A stretch of 64,000 nt of DNA from Pachypanchax playfairii (taxonomy: Eukaryota > Chordata > Actinopteri > Cyprinodontiformes > Aplocheilidae): NCBI GenBank assembly GCA_006937955.1, contig SSNP01000193.1, positions 372,001 through 436,000 of the forward strand, given 5' to 3'. Positions 34,283-46,834 of this stretch are shown in pieces. The notes beneath the pieces are model-generated. The model was given only the letters and a program-made list of their open reading frames with translations, had not been told where the DNA came from and made no database searches. The position numbers and the translations under genes are program-made. The stretch's first letter is position 1. Every line of letters starts with the position of its first letter.

Positions 34283-37200
34283 ATGGAAGGGAACAGAGAC
34301 GAAGCTGAAAAATGTATTAATATAGCGACAAAAGCATATGAAGCGGGAGACAAGGAGAAAGCAATGAAGTTTCTCTACAAAGCTGAGAAGTTGTTTCCAA
34401 CCAGCAGAGCCAAGAGTAAGTTGAACCGTGTATGTTTCAGCCCGTCGGTGTTAGCATGTAGCTAATATTTCGTAATGTCGCTCACGGTGAAGTCCCGGTG
34501 TCAGTCGAGTGGAGTATAGCGGCAACAAACTGTTGTATAATTAATTAACGTCAGTGAGAAATAAACTGTGACTTATTGGTGGTAAATGTACCATCACGCA
34601 TCCCAGTTAGCTAAGCTAACCTAGCCTGACAGCTAACAAAATTAGCTTATTTTTCGCTAAATATACTGTAAAAGTAGTGATATTTTTGTTTAACATAAAA
34701 CTGTCCGCTACAGTTAATGTATTATCATGTTTCCAGGTAACAACCAGGTCAAGAAAAGGAATGTTACTTCAAATATTTTTTTCTGAACGCAACGCTAAAG
34801 GTCTTTGGCTAGTTTATCAAATCATGCAAATACAATCTGATGTTTCATTTTCACTCCGGGTAAAATATGTTTTCTTGGTGGATTTTGGCTTGGTGATAAC
34901 TAGCAACAGGTCGAGGAAGAGGATGTAGGTCGACAGTCAATCCTTTAATTGAATGAGTGGCCTGAGAGAGCCATGATGAGGTAAAAGCTTATCCAGGGTT
35001 AGGGTTAGCACAACATGCTAGAAAACTGCTGCTGGATTGAAGCTCAGAAACCGTGTGACATATTACATTGCTGTAAATAAATATTTACACCCTTCTTTTC
35101 ACAGTTAATTGTTTCAGATCAGCAAACATATTTGAATTTCAGAGAAAGATAATCACAGAAAATACACTGTCAATCATTTTGTTTTTCATCTGGTCTTAAA
35201 TGGGGTGTAATTACTTTTTCACTAAGGACCAGGTAGATTTGGATAGATTATTTCCCCCTTCTATAAATAAAATCACATTTAAAATATAAGCATTTTCTTG
35301 GGTTATCTTTGTCTGGTTTTTAGATAAGAGTTTGAATGAATGAAGTGTTGCAGACTGTGTTTGTCCTTCAGCTCCTGCTGTTTATTTACAGTCTAACTGG
35401 AAGTTGAATTATTTAATAAAAATAAGTTGAAGTTTAACAAGGAATTTAAGCAAAAAAGAAACAGCTTTAGCTACTTTTGAGCTTCTAACATGAATTTGTT
35501 CAGTCTGAAAATGTATTTTTCCTCCAAGTTCTATGATTGTGATTTAACTGTGTGGATTCAAGGCTCGTTTAAATAATTCAATTTCTGATAATAACATTGA
35601 TTCTAATTTGTGTAAAATAGAAGAAGACTTCCAGCAGAGTTTGAAATGTTAGAATTTATGACACAGTATGTTCATCAATAAAAATAAGGCATTGTATTGA
35701 AAGATATAAGTTGTAGGTTTATAGATTTTGATGAGTGAAGGAATTAAAGAAACATCTCAATGGCTATTTTAATAGACAGAATACAAGCTGACTTGTAGAA
35801 AACACAATCCTGGCTGCCATAATTGTTTGATGTTAATAAAATGTTTAGAGATTTAACCCTTTAAATTTAAATTGAATCCGGGCTGGGGTCTTTCTGCGTG
35901 GAGTTTGCATGTGTGGGTTTTCTCCAGGGACTCAGGTTTCCTCCCGCTGTCCAAAAACATGAAAGACTAAATTGTCCCTAGGTGTGAGTGTGTCTGTGTG
36001 AGAATGGTTGTTTGTCTATGTGTGGCCCTTTGATGGACTGTAGACCTGTCCAGGATGTCCCCTGGAGCACCAGCTCCTTGCGACCCTGAACAGGAAGAAG
36101 CAGGTTGGATGGATGATTTATGGTTGTGTTGTTCCTGTTTTTAATCTTAATGGTTGATTTACTAATTGGTATAATTTTCTTACCACTGTGACTGACAGTG
36201 GACTGGACAGATTTAAAAGTAGGGGGGTGGGGCACCTTTCCCTACAGACTGCTCCACTGTAGTATCAGCCAGGACAGGAAATCGTTCCTTCATCACACTA
36301 TTATTTTATGCTCTGCAACCAAAGTCTGTCATCTGCTGTAACGTTGTCTCTGTTTTACACAGTTTAAATAATAATTTTCCAAGTTTTAATCATTTCTACA
36401 CATTCAAATTAATATTTTACTCTTGATTTGCTTTTAAAAATCGGTTTCTTCTTTTGTTTGTTGTGTTATATTGAAGATTTTTCCCTATTTGTTATTTTTT
36501 AGTTTTAATGTAGTAATATGTGTGACAATAGATTGCTGGTAGAAAATGTACTTTTGATAACTTCTATCAGCTTTCAAGTCTCAGTTGTGACGTGTCACAT
36601 GATTCCTTAGGGCTGATTTAATGCTCTACACTTCACTGTAACTGCATCTCTACTTTAAACATGTCTCATACAAGCTTGATTGTTATTTGATTTGTTCTGA
36701 GCTGATAGCTTTTTTTTTTCTTTTCTCAGTTTTGTTGGATGCTTTATTGAAGAATGGGAGCTCAGCAGGAAGGGGTGCATATCACAGAAAAACAACCGGT
36801 TCCCAGGCTGAAAGAGGGAATCAAGAAAATAGAAGAAATGATTGTAATAAAAACTTCTCTCAAGATGAGGTTGACGCTGTGCAAAGGTGAGAATTCCTAC
36901 AGGTTGGGACTATAATAAAATAGTTTTGTGCCTTAGAATTAAATAAACCTGTTTTTTGACCAACTTGTCTGAGTTGCTCATCGCTATGAGGACCTGTAGA
37001 TCTTTCTCTATGAGAGGACTGTCAGAGATATCTAGCAGTGTGAAAACATTACCAGGAAACCACAGCTTGCTTTCATTTGACCCTATGAAAGGAAGTGTAA
37101 AGGAACAGACATCATTTCCTGTCTGATCCTACAGTTTTAGTTCATTTAGAGAGGAATTATTCTGCCTATCATTGAACATCACTGTTATAGTATTGCTTCC

Positions 37201-39511
37201 ATGTTGAACTCTTTCCCCTCATGTTTGATTCTGTGGGAAGGTTCAGTCAAAATTGCATCATATCTGCTGAGAAAAGGTAAGACACGAGTGTGTTATGCAT
37301 TAAAATGATTTACTGTGTAAAACCATCTGTGGTTATATGGCGGTTATAGTTCTTTTATAGGTAAAAAGAAATACTGAAATAGAAGAATGAACAACAACCT
37401 CATCACCTCTCAAGTAATAGAGACCATCATGAGTCATTGTGGCCTTTTTTCTCTTGTGCTTGTCTTTCAGAATAAAGCGATGTAAGGACTATTATGAAGT
37501 ACTTGGTGTCAACAAGGAAGCTGGAGATGAGGATCTGAAGAAAGCCTACAAGAAACTGGCTCTCAAGTTCCATCCAGACAAAAACCAAGTACCCGGAGCA
37601 ACAGAGGCCTTTAAACGTAACTGCAGTCAAATAGATTATTCTGCTGTTAGTCAGTTTGTTTTGGGATGTTTGATTGCTTGATGGACTTTTTCTGAATTGT
37701 TGTTTTTTTTAATGGTGTATTTTAGTTGAACTAGTAGTTTTTTTGTTTATTGGAAATCCAATTGCTAAAGATGCTGTACAAGTCAATAAAAACCTTCATG
37801 GTTTTGGTAGTAACATTAAGTTTTAAGTATTTAATCGGGAGGCTACAAAGTCGATTATTTGATGTTCAATTTGTCCACCAGAGATTAGCAATGCTTACAC
37901 GGTGCTTAGCAACCCAGACCAAAGGCGGCAGTATGACCTGAGAGCAGGCGAGGAGCCGAGCAGCCAGAGTCGGCCACACAGAGGAGGCTTTGACTTCCAC
38001 TCGGGCTTTGACGCAGACAGCACACCTGAGGACCTCTTCAACATGTTCTTTAGGAATAGCTTCCCCTCCTGTACGTAAACACGGTTCTACAGTCAGTTAA
38101 ATCTCATTAAAACTGATCCTTGTCTGTCAGTCTTGTTTTCCCACATTCAAATTTTTTCAGAATATTAAACTGAATTATCGTTGAGATCTTTATAATGTCG
38201 TTGAGAGCAGGTGTAAGTTGTTTGGTGAAACGTGCCCTAATGTTCCTGACGTCAACCGTGATGTTTTGTCCACAGCGAGTTCACATACCTTCACCAACGG
38301 CAGGACAGGTTACGGCCATCATACGGATTACCGACAGGAGAGGACGGAGGAAAGAGGAGATGTATGCAGATTAGATCCAGACTTATTTATTTGTTTGTTT
38401 ATTTATTTATTTAAAGACACATTTTTTCTAAGTATGTTTGTGTTTGTTTCTTCTTAGGGTGGTTTTTCGATGTTTGTCCAGCTGATGCCCATCGTGGTTT
38501 TGATTTTAGTATCAATACTGAGCCAGATGATGGTGTCCCCCCCACCCTACAGCCTCTATTCTAGACCGTACGTACACACACACACTGCATGCAATCTGCA
38601 ATAAAATTCTGTAAGAAAGTCATTTTCACTAGTAACAGTAATGGCTTTAATTTTTGTCTGACACTCTCTGACTTCCTGTCAGGTGAGTAGAATAAGAACC
38701 TCCACATGAGTCAGGTGTGTTGCTGGATGGTTACTGTGAATCTGTCAAACTGGGTTCTTACACCATTTACATTCTGTGTTCAGCTCAAATTTTTCTACTT
38801 GAATATAGTGAGTTTCATTTTGTATCAACGCTTTATGTTATAGATTTATCCTGTGAGACAAACAGGAAGAATTAACACACAGGAACAGCTTTCCTTTTTG
38901 TTTCCTGGTCATAGTGATTTTTCTTCTCAACACTCTGGTTCTCTGCAAAGGGAGAGAGCTGGGAAAAGGGAGAGAAATTTCAAGCCAGCTAGCAGAAATT
39001 ACTATAAATACTAGATTAATAGGGGCTCTTCAGTTAAATTGGTGTAAATACTAGAAAATGTGCACAGGTTAAAAAAACAGCATCTCTGTAGCTTTAAAAC
39101 AACAGTTTGTAACTCTTCCATGTTTTTTAGGTCCACGGGTCAGACTGTGAAAAGGCAGACGCAGAATCTCCGTGTCGACTACTACGTCACCCGAGATTTC
39201 CGGTCCGAGTTCAGACCCTCAGCAGTGCAACAGATTGAGAAAAATGTAGAAGACGATTATGTAACTAATGTTAGAAATAACTGTTGGAAGGAGAGACAAA
39301 CAAGTATGTATCAGTGGATAAATGTTCTCTTCTCTGTTACACTTTATTTCCATCTCTCATGTTGTTTCTCTGCTCGTCTCGTTCAGAAACAGACCTGCTT
39401 TACGCTGCTAAGGTGTACAGAGATGAGCGGATGCGCAAGAAGGCGGAGCTTATGACCATGGAAAACTGCAAAGAGCTGGATAGACTAAATAACCTCTTCA
39501 GAGGCGGATGA
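34283..39511 (+). CDS. dnajb14: DnaJ homolog subfamily B member 14, ER-membrane J-protein
   Basis: Exons: 34283-34415, 36730-36886, 37471-37616, 37882-38070, 38276-38361, 38458-38567, 39131-39303, 39387-39511. Phases close to 372 aa (human 379). The start MEGNRDEAEKC is the family N-terminus. Residues about 102-168 form the J domain with the HPD triad at 131-133, which stimulates Hsp70 ATPase. A Gly/Phe-type region follows. One membrane helix (about 243-262, FVQLMPIVVLILVSILSQ) and a C-terminal DUF1977 domain (about 275-370, with NNCWKERQ) complete it. Mammalian DNAJB14 and DNAJB12 are tail-anchored-like ER proteins with a cytosolic J domain that help degrade misfolded membrane proteins with Hsc70. 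DNAJB12 is less likely because of the N-terminus and the KELDRLNNLFRGG ending. Confidence 0.95.
35872..36118 (+). repeat. Dispersed fish retroposon tail (SINE/LINE 3' type)
   Basis: In dnajb14 intron 1 the series CTTTCTGCGTGGAGTTTGCA, TTTCCTCCCGCTGTCCAAAA, AATTGTCCCTAGGTGTGA, GTCCAGGATGTCCCCTGG and GGTTGGATGGATGA follows the order seen in a very common fish retroposon that ends in TGGATGGATG. Shorter related pieces occur at about 42465-42500 (+) and 49085-49205 (-). Confidence 0.6.
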
Positions 39512-40860
39512 ATCACAGTTGTTTTAGAAAATGTAAATATATATATATGAATAGATGTCTATGCTCCTTTTTTTAAGAAAGAGGATTTACACTTGAAGAA
39601 AAATCTTACTAAAATAAATGACATTCCAGATTCCTTCCTATAAAAAAACTACTTCCTCACTCCAGCCTGATCCCAGGAATCGCCTTGTTCCATTGTAATG
39701 AACCAGTCTACACATTGTAAAACATCTCAGACTCTGTTTTAATTTATTTTGAAACTTGATTTTCATGCATTTTGCTGGGAACAAGAAGGACACTTGATTG
39801 TAAAGACTTTCAGTGACGACAACCGAAGAAGCGTTTTGCACGGCCAGCCAGCAGAATGGCTTTCAGCTTCACAATCAGAAGTACAACCGGTTTATCTGGA
39901 GGCCCTTGTTCAGTCAAATCTGCATCACGAAGGACCAAGAGAAGGAAACACCTTTGTTTTAACTTCCTACTCATTATTAATGTGAGATTAAATTAGTGGA
40001 TCATTTCTACTAAAAAACATTAGATCTTCACAAGCTGGTTGGATGCTGAATCTTACTTATGAATCATTGTCATTTTTTAATATTTAAAAGTAATGCACTT
40101 TTATTTAAGTAACTATAGAAGAAAGAAGTTTTATTTCTATAATGCTTGGCTAATCATTTAAAATAAGTTGGTACCAAACACTGGAATAAACTGTCTCTGA
40201 AACACTCCCAGAGGTTTTAGGTTTTATTCTTCAGATTTATTCTGGGCTTGAAGTGAAATCATTTATATAAAACTTACTGCTTTTGCAAAAACAGTCTTAA
40301 ATGTTCGAGCACTACATCAGTCAAGTGGGTATTTGCTCAACATATTTATTAAGTACTATGTACAAGTTTTTAATATCTTGTTTCCCCAGTGATGGAGAAA
40401 TACCAGAAACATTTTACTAAAATCCGATTTTTTTTTTCTGATGAACAAAAGGAAAGAGTTCGATGTGCAAAAGCTTTGTTGATTGACGCAGTTTTCTGTT
40501 TCTCTATGAGAACTAGAGTTTCAGTTGGACTAAAACTTCAAATATGCTAAAACTACAGAACCAAGCTTTAAATCAGTATGTTTTCTAAATCTTGTATAAC
40601 AGTTTAATCACAGCTTATTAAATATTCTTTGCATTCTTCTAATTAAATACAATAACTGAGCGTAAAATCTGATGGTCTTTTATTGTGAAAGGAATCTTGG
40701 CGTTACGTGTGGGTGACGTGTCTGCGCGCACGCAATGTCGCAATAATGTTAAATGAACTTCGTGTGTTTTCATGTTATAAGCGTTTTTAAAGCTATTTTT
40801 CACGAAGCGCTTAAATGTCAAACTTTAACTATTCCGGTTACAAAAACGTAACAACATGAC
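39512..40860. other. dnajb14 3' UTR and intergenic spacer
   Basis: An AATAAA at 39613-39618 is a likely dnajb14 poly(A) signal. The rest is AT-rich with no gene or array I can recognise. CpG content rises after about 40690 towards the pla2g12a promoter. Confidence 0.55.
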
Positions 40861-40870
40861 GCGTCTGGCA

Positions 40871-40900
40871 GTCACGTGACAAAGTCAACCCCGGAAGTGC
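40871..40900. promoter_or_regulatory. CLEAR-type palindrome and ETS site before pla2g12a
   Basis: GTCACGTGAC (40871-40880) is the full 10-bp CLEAR palindrome recognised by TFEB/TFE3 at lysosomal and autophagy genes. CCGGAAGTGC (40891-40900) is an ETS/GABPA-type site. Both lie 125-155 bp before the pla2g12a ATG in a CpG-rich stretch, so this is probably the core promoter. Regulation by these factors is inference. Confidence 0.5.
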
Positions 40901-41024
40901 TATAGCAGTTATTCTCCACTGATGTTTTGGAAGAGAAATGAAAAAGAGAATTTAAGACCGAAAGACTGAGATGTCACGCAAACCAAGAATAAAAAAATAA
41001 CCTGGTTGAGTTAAAAGGATCAAC

Positions 41025-42796
41025 ATGGGTCAGGAAACTCCGCAGTTCGGCAGCTACGTTCGGATTCTGCTTTTGTGTTTGTTCTGTGGATTCTTCCCAA
41101 ATCACGTTAGTGCCTGTAAACAAGAACCAGAAACTCCGGACTGGAGAATGACTCTGAAAACTATTCGTAATGGAATACATAAAATAGACACGTATTTGAA
41201 CGCAGCGCTGGATTTGTTCGGTGGCGATGACGGACTATGTCATTATAAATGTAGTGATGGTATGTTTAAACATTAAATAAGTAATTACGTCATGTTTAAA
41301 TAAGAGTCTGTATGTTGTCACATCCCTGTCAAACTCCACGAATCATGGTCTTACAGGAAAATTAGCACATCATACTGTAGAAACCTTGAACTACATGAAG
41401 TCAATCAATGTATTTACCTGGAATATAAAAACCTGTTTCTGATTCACAGGGTACAAACCAGTCCCTCGACCTGGGTACAAAAACCCACCACCCAATGGAT
41501 GTGGCTCCCCGCTCTTTGGAATCCAGGTAGTGGGTCCAGTTTGGGACCTTCTTGTTAGGAATAAAACCCTTAGAGATTAAAACAACTTTAACATTTTGCA
41601 CCTTTTTCTTTCAGTTGGAAGAGTTTATAAACAAGCTGAAGGTAACTGTGCAGTCTTCTACAGTTTGATATAGGTATCCCATCCATGACCAAATGCTGCA
41701 ACCAGCATGACCGCTGCTATGACACATGTGGCCGTGAGAAGCACGACTGTGATGAGCAGTTCCAGGAATGTCTGGAGACCATCTGCAGGAATGTACAAAG
41801 GACTCTGGGACTTGCTCAAACTGTCCAAGGTAAGCGATTGATCCACTGCCTTCACAAGATGTGACACATTATTCAAAGCTTTGAATGTCAAAATCACTTT
41901 CTTTGTTCCTGATTTGTAATTCTTGAGGACAGAAAGCAGAAAAACAACAATTATTAATGGAAAACTTTTATTTTGTTGGCTTACAACATGAAATCTCCAC
42001 CACTAACAGTTTTTAAAACAAAAATATTCTCCAAACTTTGGAGATGTTCGCTGCTTCCTGTTGCTGTCTCAGGTTAATATCTGGACACAGTTACAGATTG
42101 CTGTGATATTTTTTAACACCTTTGTCATGAGATCAAGGGAAAATGCCATTTTTACATGAGGTAACCACTATTAACGAAATTCTTGCGTTGATTTTTAAAT
42201 TGTGTGTTTTTTGATTGTGATGATGAATTGAACTATGGTGCTTTTGGACATTAATGGACAAAAGAACAAAATAGCTGCACCTTGCTGAATAATGAGTTAA
42301 ACCCAGGTTTTGATGATTTGAATGATTTCATACCGTTGTACTCTCACAACACGGCACATTTGATTTGAACAGATCAGCCTGTACAGTGTATTTACTTCAT
42401 GTCCTGGTGTTTGTTGTGTGTATTTCAACATGTAACATCTTGATTACAGTCAGTGAGGCTTCAGCTGGGGCTTCTCTGCATTGAGTTTGCATGTTGTAAT
42501 GCACAATGTGTCCAGCAGGGGGAGCCATTGTTAATGTTTCCAACCTGTGACGTGTTACCTGGACATGAAGCATATCTGCTTTCGTCTCATTGTGGTTTTA
42601 ATATTCTGTGATTTTAAATGTACTGAGACTTTTCATAATCTAACTGTAGTATGATATCCCCTCTCCCTTCTCCACAGCATGCGAGTCAACAGTGACTCTG
42701 CTTTTCGACGCCGTCATGCATTTGGGGTGTAAGCCGTACCTGGACAGTCAGCGGGACTCCTGCGTGTGCCAGTATGAAATAAAGAGGGAGCTGTGA
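41025..42796 (+). CDS. pla2g12a: Secreted phospholipase A2 group XIIA, 4 exons
   Basis: Exons: 41025-41259, 41450-41526, 41664-41829, 42678-42796. Phases close to 198 aa (human 189). Group XIIA enzymes hydrolyse the sn-2 ester of phospholipids weakly and are secreted or ER/Golgi-associated. An N-terminal signal segment (about 11-31, hydrophobic LLLCLFCGFF) precedes the mature chain starting near CKQEPETPDW. The atypical calcium-loop region is GCGSPLFGIQ joined to FDIGIP across the exon 2-3 junction. The active-site helix is KCCNQHDRCYDTCG with His119 and Asp120. Further cysteines (CDEQFQECLETIC, LGCKPYLDSQRDSCVC) match the family pattern. The exon 3 acceptor at 41662-41663 was chosen because it restores FDIGIPSMTKCC. 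Group XIIB is excluded because it has lost the active-site His. Confidence 0.95.
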
Positions 42797-44170
42797 TGCT
42801 ATTGCAACCACTAAGACTGTGGAATGAACTTATTGTGAAACACAACTCTGACCCAAAAAAAAAAAACACTTTCAATAAGGTTTGCTATAACACTAGTAGA
42901 TATTTCTCAGGGATGGAGCTTTTTTTTTTTTTTTAGCTGGAGCTTCCGTGTTCATCGACTCCTTTTACTACCTGACTGTGTAAAAGTGATGTAATTGTGA
43001 AATGACACTCGTTTCTTAAGTAGAACATTTAAAATTTTTCTTGTGCAATTGATTATTTATGTTATAATAAAACCTGTTTAATGTCTTGAACTGAAAACAG
43101 GTTTGTTATGCTTTGGGTGGACTCAGTTCCTGCCAACAACTTTAAAACACAGTTAAAGAAAATGTTTTATGGTGTTCAAAAGGTCAGTTTACAATGTGAA
43201 AGTAAGCAAAAAGATGTCATTGTTTGACCTACAATGATAATAAAGATTTATTCTGTTCTAACACACCTGTAGGACAGTTTGTTGTAGTTAAAAAATCGGT
43301 GGACAAATTAAACCATGTTTTTGTGTCTGGTATCATTTACCACTTTATTTGGATCTGTTGAGATTTTCCAGATCTTTTTCTTGTTTTAATGAAGATCCAG
43401 TTTGCTGCTGGTCTGAAGAACTTCCTGATTTATTTATTTTGTTTCTGCCTTGATGGGAATATTTTCAGCCTGTTCACTTCAGGTTCTGAGTTTGTGTTCC
43501 CGTGGATGGTGGGAGTCAAAATTGTTTTGGACAGAGACAATTGATGGTTTGAGAGAAGAGTAAAATAAGTCATTTTTTTAAAGAGTCTACAGAAGGGAGG
43601 TTCAAGTTTCAACTTGCAGGAACCCGCAATGCGAGAAGAAATTGAATCCCCTAACAGTTGCATAATTATTCACACCTTCATGCATGTGAGTGAATCCTCC
43701 CACATGCAACTAGCCCACCAAATACAGGCGATGACGGGTAGAAGGAAGGAGGAGAGGGGGCTTGATTTGCAAGCCAGTGCACGGCAGTAAAAAGGTAAAA
43801 ACTCTGAACATTTTTTTAACTGATACTGATGACGTTCCTTCACTGAAGCAAAACACGAACCAAGAAAAAAGTCCAGTTACTTTTTAAAAAGTTATACTGC
43901 AAGTCACAAAGTAAAATGAAGATATTGCAAAAGTCAGTCTGTTCACATATACACACCTGCATTGTTTATTAGAAATTATTGAAAGAATTTGAAATAAGAG
44001 ATCTGCATAAAAAAACTGCCATTTTGAATTGAATTCATGTCTAATTTTTTTTATTCTAGACTTGTAGAGTATAATATATTAGTTTTTATTGGTTGGGAAA
44101 TCTCGTTTGGTTTATGATTTTAACAACAGAACTGCTTCTGTTCTGCAGACGCGCTCCTCCATGACCGACA
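42797..44170. other. pla2g12a 3' UTR and intergenic spacer
   Basis: A likely poly(A) signal AATAAA lies at 43066-43071, with another at about 43239. The remainder is AT-rich with A and T runs. No gene recognised. Confidence 0.5.
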
Positions 44171-44180
44171 GATGTTCGAA

Positions 44181-44233
44181 CCAATCGTGCTTTGTTAGCT
44201 ATTTCTAAGCCAATCAGGTTACGGGGCGGGGCC
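44181..44233 (+). promoter_or_regulatory. casp6 core promoter: two CCAAT boxes and a GC box
   Basis: CCAAT at 44181-44185 and 44210-44214 and GGGGCGGGGCC at 44223-44233 (Sp1-type) lie 64-116 bp before the casp6 ATG. The arrangement is typical of a TATA-less housekeeping promoter bound by NF-Y and Sp1. Confidence 0.55.
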
Positions 44234-44296
44234 ACGTCTCAGTTCTTTTGGTCTTCAGTCTGCGAGGAAAGGCGACAAGCAAACACGTCTAGAACC

Positions 44297-46834
44297 ATGT
44301 CCGACAGGGTGGAGAGCTCGACTGGAGGTATATATATAAAACTTCTTACGTTCGAAAATAAATTAAAAACATTTAAAACTCAAACTAAATTGTTGAACCT
44401 AGTTTTCGATGTTTATAAGCTTCCAAATCATCAGTGAGACGGCGCTTGTGTTGTGTTTACTATGTACAGGAAGTATGTTTCCTTCAGTCTGTCACAAAGT
44501 TATTCAAATTGCAAATATTACTTATAATGTCATGAGAGAATTTTGAACGTATTTAAAGGTGTGGTTTTGTTGTTTGTCCCACCTCATCAGGAAGTGTTGC
44601 CACTGACAGCCGACCGGCCACCGACAGTTCAAGTGAGTAAAACAAACAGGGTGAATCTGTCAAAGAAAATCCTTGTTTTATTACAGACTGTTCTAATAAA
44701 TCAACAGTGAACACGCCGCTGATTATAACCGAGCAACGTGGAGGAGATAAAACATAAATCCCAGCTTCATTGAATTAACTTTATTATCATGAAGCTTATC
44801 TGGATTTTATTGAGAACATTAAATATGAAACAGAAAGAGAACATATTAGAAACTCTGATCAATAATAAAACTATTCAGCAGACCTGTTAAGGCTTGTAAA
44901 GCAGAGCCGGCTCTAGCACACTTGGGGCCCAAGGCAAGAGCCCCCTTCCCCCCCCCACCACAGGTTTGGTGGTGTCATAATAAAGTTGCTATTATATTTT
45001 ATATTACACATTTTAAAAGAGGATGAACTAAATGTACATCGTTACAACCTCATAACTCAACTTTTTTTCTTAATTAAACTTGTACAGCTAAAAAGGCTAA
45101 TTTAATTTAATTTACTGTAATAATATATGACACACCTCTACACTGGGACCCCTCCAAAAGACTTGGAGGTTCTTTTCATGATGAAAATATCACATGGTTT
45201 GCACTTGTTTGCAAACCTGCACACTGCTAATTCATGCCCCTCCCCCTCCAAATAACAGTTGTTGCACGTCATATTCAGGGTCAGTTGAATTAAATAGGAA
45301 ATTACATGTGTTGTTGTTTATTATGTTCTGCTTTAATTATTTATTTTGTTTTCTATGACGGTATTATAATAATATTCATTTTTATGGACTTGCTGCAGCG
45401 CCCCCTCCAGCAGGTGGCGCCCTAGGCAACAGCCCAGCTCTGGAAACAGATGATGCAGATTTTTTTTAGGTCTATAACAAAGAATGCTTTTAATGAGAAA
45501 TCTGATGATTATAATTCATTTTTAATGACTTTATTTCAGCAGCACGTACAGACAACTTAACAGAAACCGATGCTTTCATCAGCAGGTAAATGATTTGAGA
45601 TATTTTCATCTTAGTGCTGACCAAAACACGCTCATGACCTTTTCTTTGAGCACCTTGTCCTGTTTGAACCAGGTCTTTAGGTTTGGATCCTTCAGAGGAG
45701 TATAAGATGGGCCGTACACGGCGAGGCCTTGCTCTTATTTTTAACCAGGAGCGCTTCTTCTGGCGCCTGGGGTTAAACGACAGACATGGAACCAACGCTG
45801 ACCTCTACAACTTGGAGAGAAGGTGACGTTTACGAACCAGCGGCTGTGTTTTGTTACTTTCTCACATTCTTATCCAGTTCTTTATTTCTTTAGATTGAAG
45901 GAGCTGAACTTTGAAGTCAGGAGCTACAGCAACTACAAACAGGTGGAGATTCTGGATAAAATCTGTGAAGGTACGCCGTTCCTTTAAAGAGACAAACTAG
46001 TTGTCATTGTTTAATGTCTTTCATTCCTGTGTGGAAACGTGTTAAATCAGATGTTTTCGGGTTGTAAAATGGCGAGTTCAACGAGCTCGTTTTGTTCCTC
46101 CAGCTGCCGAGGACGACCATTCAGACGCCGACTGCTTCCTGCTCGTCTTTCTGAGCCACGGCGAGAACGATCACGTTTACTCGTACGATGGTAAGATTAG
46201 CATCCAGGATATAACGTCCATGTTCAAAGGGGACAAGTGCAAGACCCTCGTTGGAAAACCAAAGATTTTTATCCTGCAGGTACGCACAAAGCAACGCAAT
46301 CAGAAACGTTTCCATGAAGTCGTTTTTGGGTCTTTGTGCTTCAGTGTATGCGTGTGTCTCTAGGCATGTCGCGGCGACAAGCATGACGAGGCGGTGATGG
46401 CCTGTGATGCTGTAGACAGTAAGGTCAACGAGGTGGTGGTGGACGCCAGCGCCATCCACACCCTCCCTGCCGGTGCTGATTTCATCATGTGCTATTCTGT
46501 GGCTGAAGGTAAACTGTTTGGAGTATTAACTGACTTCTAAATGCACCACACTGACCTGACGGCCTGTAACTGTCCGGTTTCTTGTGTCCTGCATTCAGGT
46601 TACTATTCTCACAGAGAAACGGTTAACGGTTCGTGGTACATCCAGGATCTGTGCGAGATTCTTCACGGGCACGGGACCACCCTCGAGTTCACCGAGTTAC
46701 TCACCCTGGTCAACAGGAAAGTGGCCATGAGGAGCGTGGGGAACAGCTCTAGCCGTGCTGCTATAGGGAAGAAGCAGGTGCCTTGCTTTGCCTCCATGCT
46801 CACAAAGAAACTCTACTTCCGTCCAAAAAAGTAG
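44297..46834 (+). CDS. casp6: Caspase-6, 8 exons
   Basis: Exons: 44297-44327, 44591-44632, 45540-45585, 45673-45822, 45894-45970, 46104-46279, 46364-46508, 46599-46834. Phases close to 300 aa (human 293). Caspase-6 is a cytosolic cysteine protease that cleaves after Asp, with lamins among its substrates. Visible features: a propeptide with the TETD site (Asp35), YKMGRTRRGLALIFNQERFF, the catalytic His134 in FLSHGEN, Cys176 in QACRG, an intersubunit linker with candidate cuts after DAVD (Asp192) and VVVD (Asp201), and the small subunit [20 protein letters not shown] through KKQVPCFASMLTKKLYF. Compared with human, the linker between the two cut sites is about five residues shorter. The exon 3 acceptor is a CAGCAG tandem. 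It is convergent with mcub, near which it also lies in human 4q25. Confidence 0.96.
44902..45442. mobile_element. hAT-like non-autonomous element in casp6 intron 2
   Basis: The left end CAGAGCCGGCTCTAG and inverted right end CAGAGCTGGGCTGTT share the first 11 bases with two mismatches. Inside, GGGGCCCAAGGCAAGAG and GGCGCCCTAGGCAACAG near the two ends are typical of a widespread fish repeat. No 8-bp duplication is visible. It has no coding capacity. A CTCF-core-like CCAGCAGGTGGC lies at 45407-45418. Confidence 0.55.

Noticed and set aside
41615..41641. In-frame 27-nt microexon (LEEFINKLK) between pla2g12a exons 2 and 3, with good acceptor and donor
   Set aside because: The intron left before exon 3 (41642-41663) would be 22 nt, too short to splice. 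Joining 41526 directly to 41664 restores the family sequence GIQ-FDIGIP.
41450..42796. Venom-type phospholipase A2
   Set aside because: The sequence matches the group XIIA pattern (GCGSPLFG, CCNQHDRCYDTCG), not the group I/II toxin-like enzymes.
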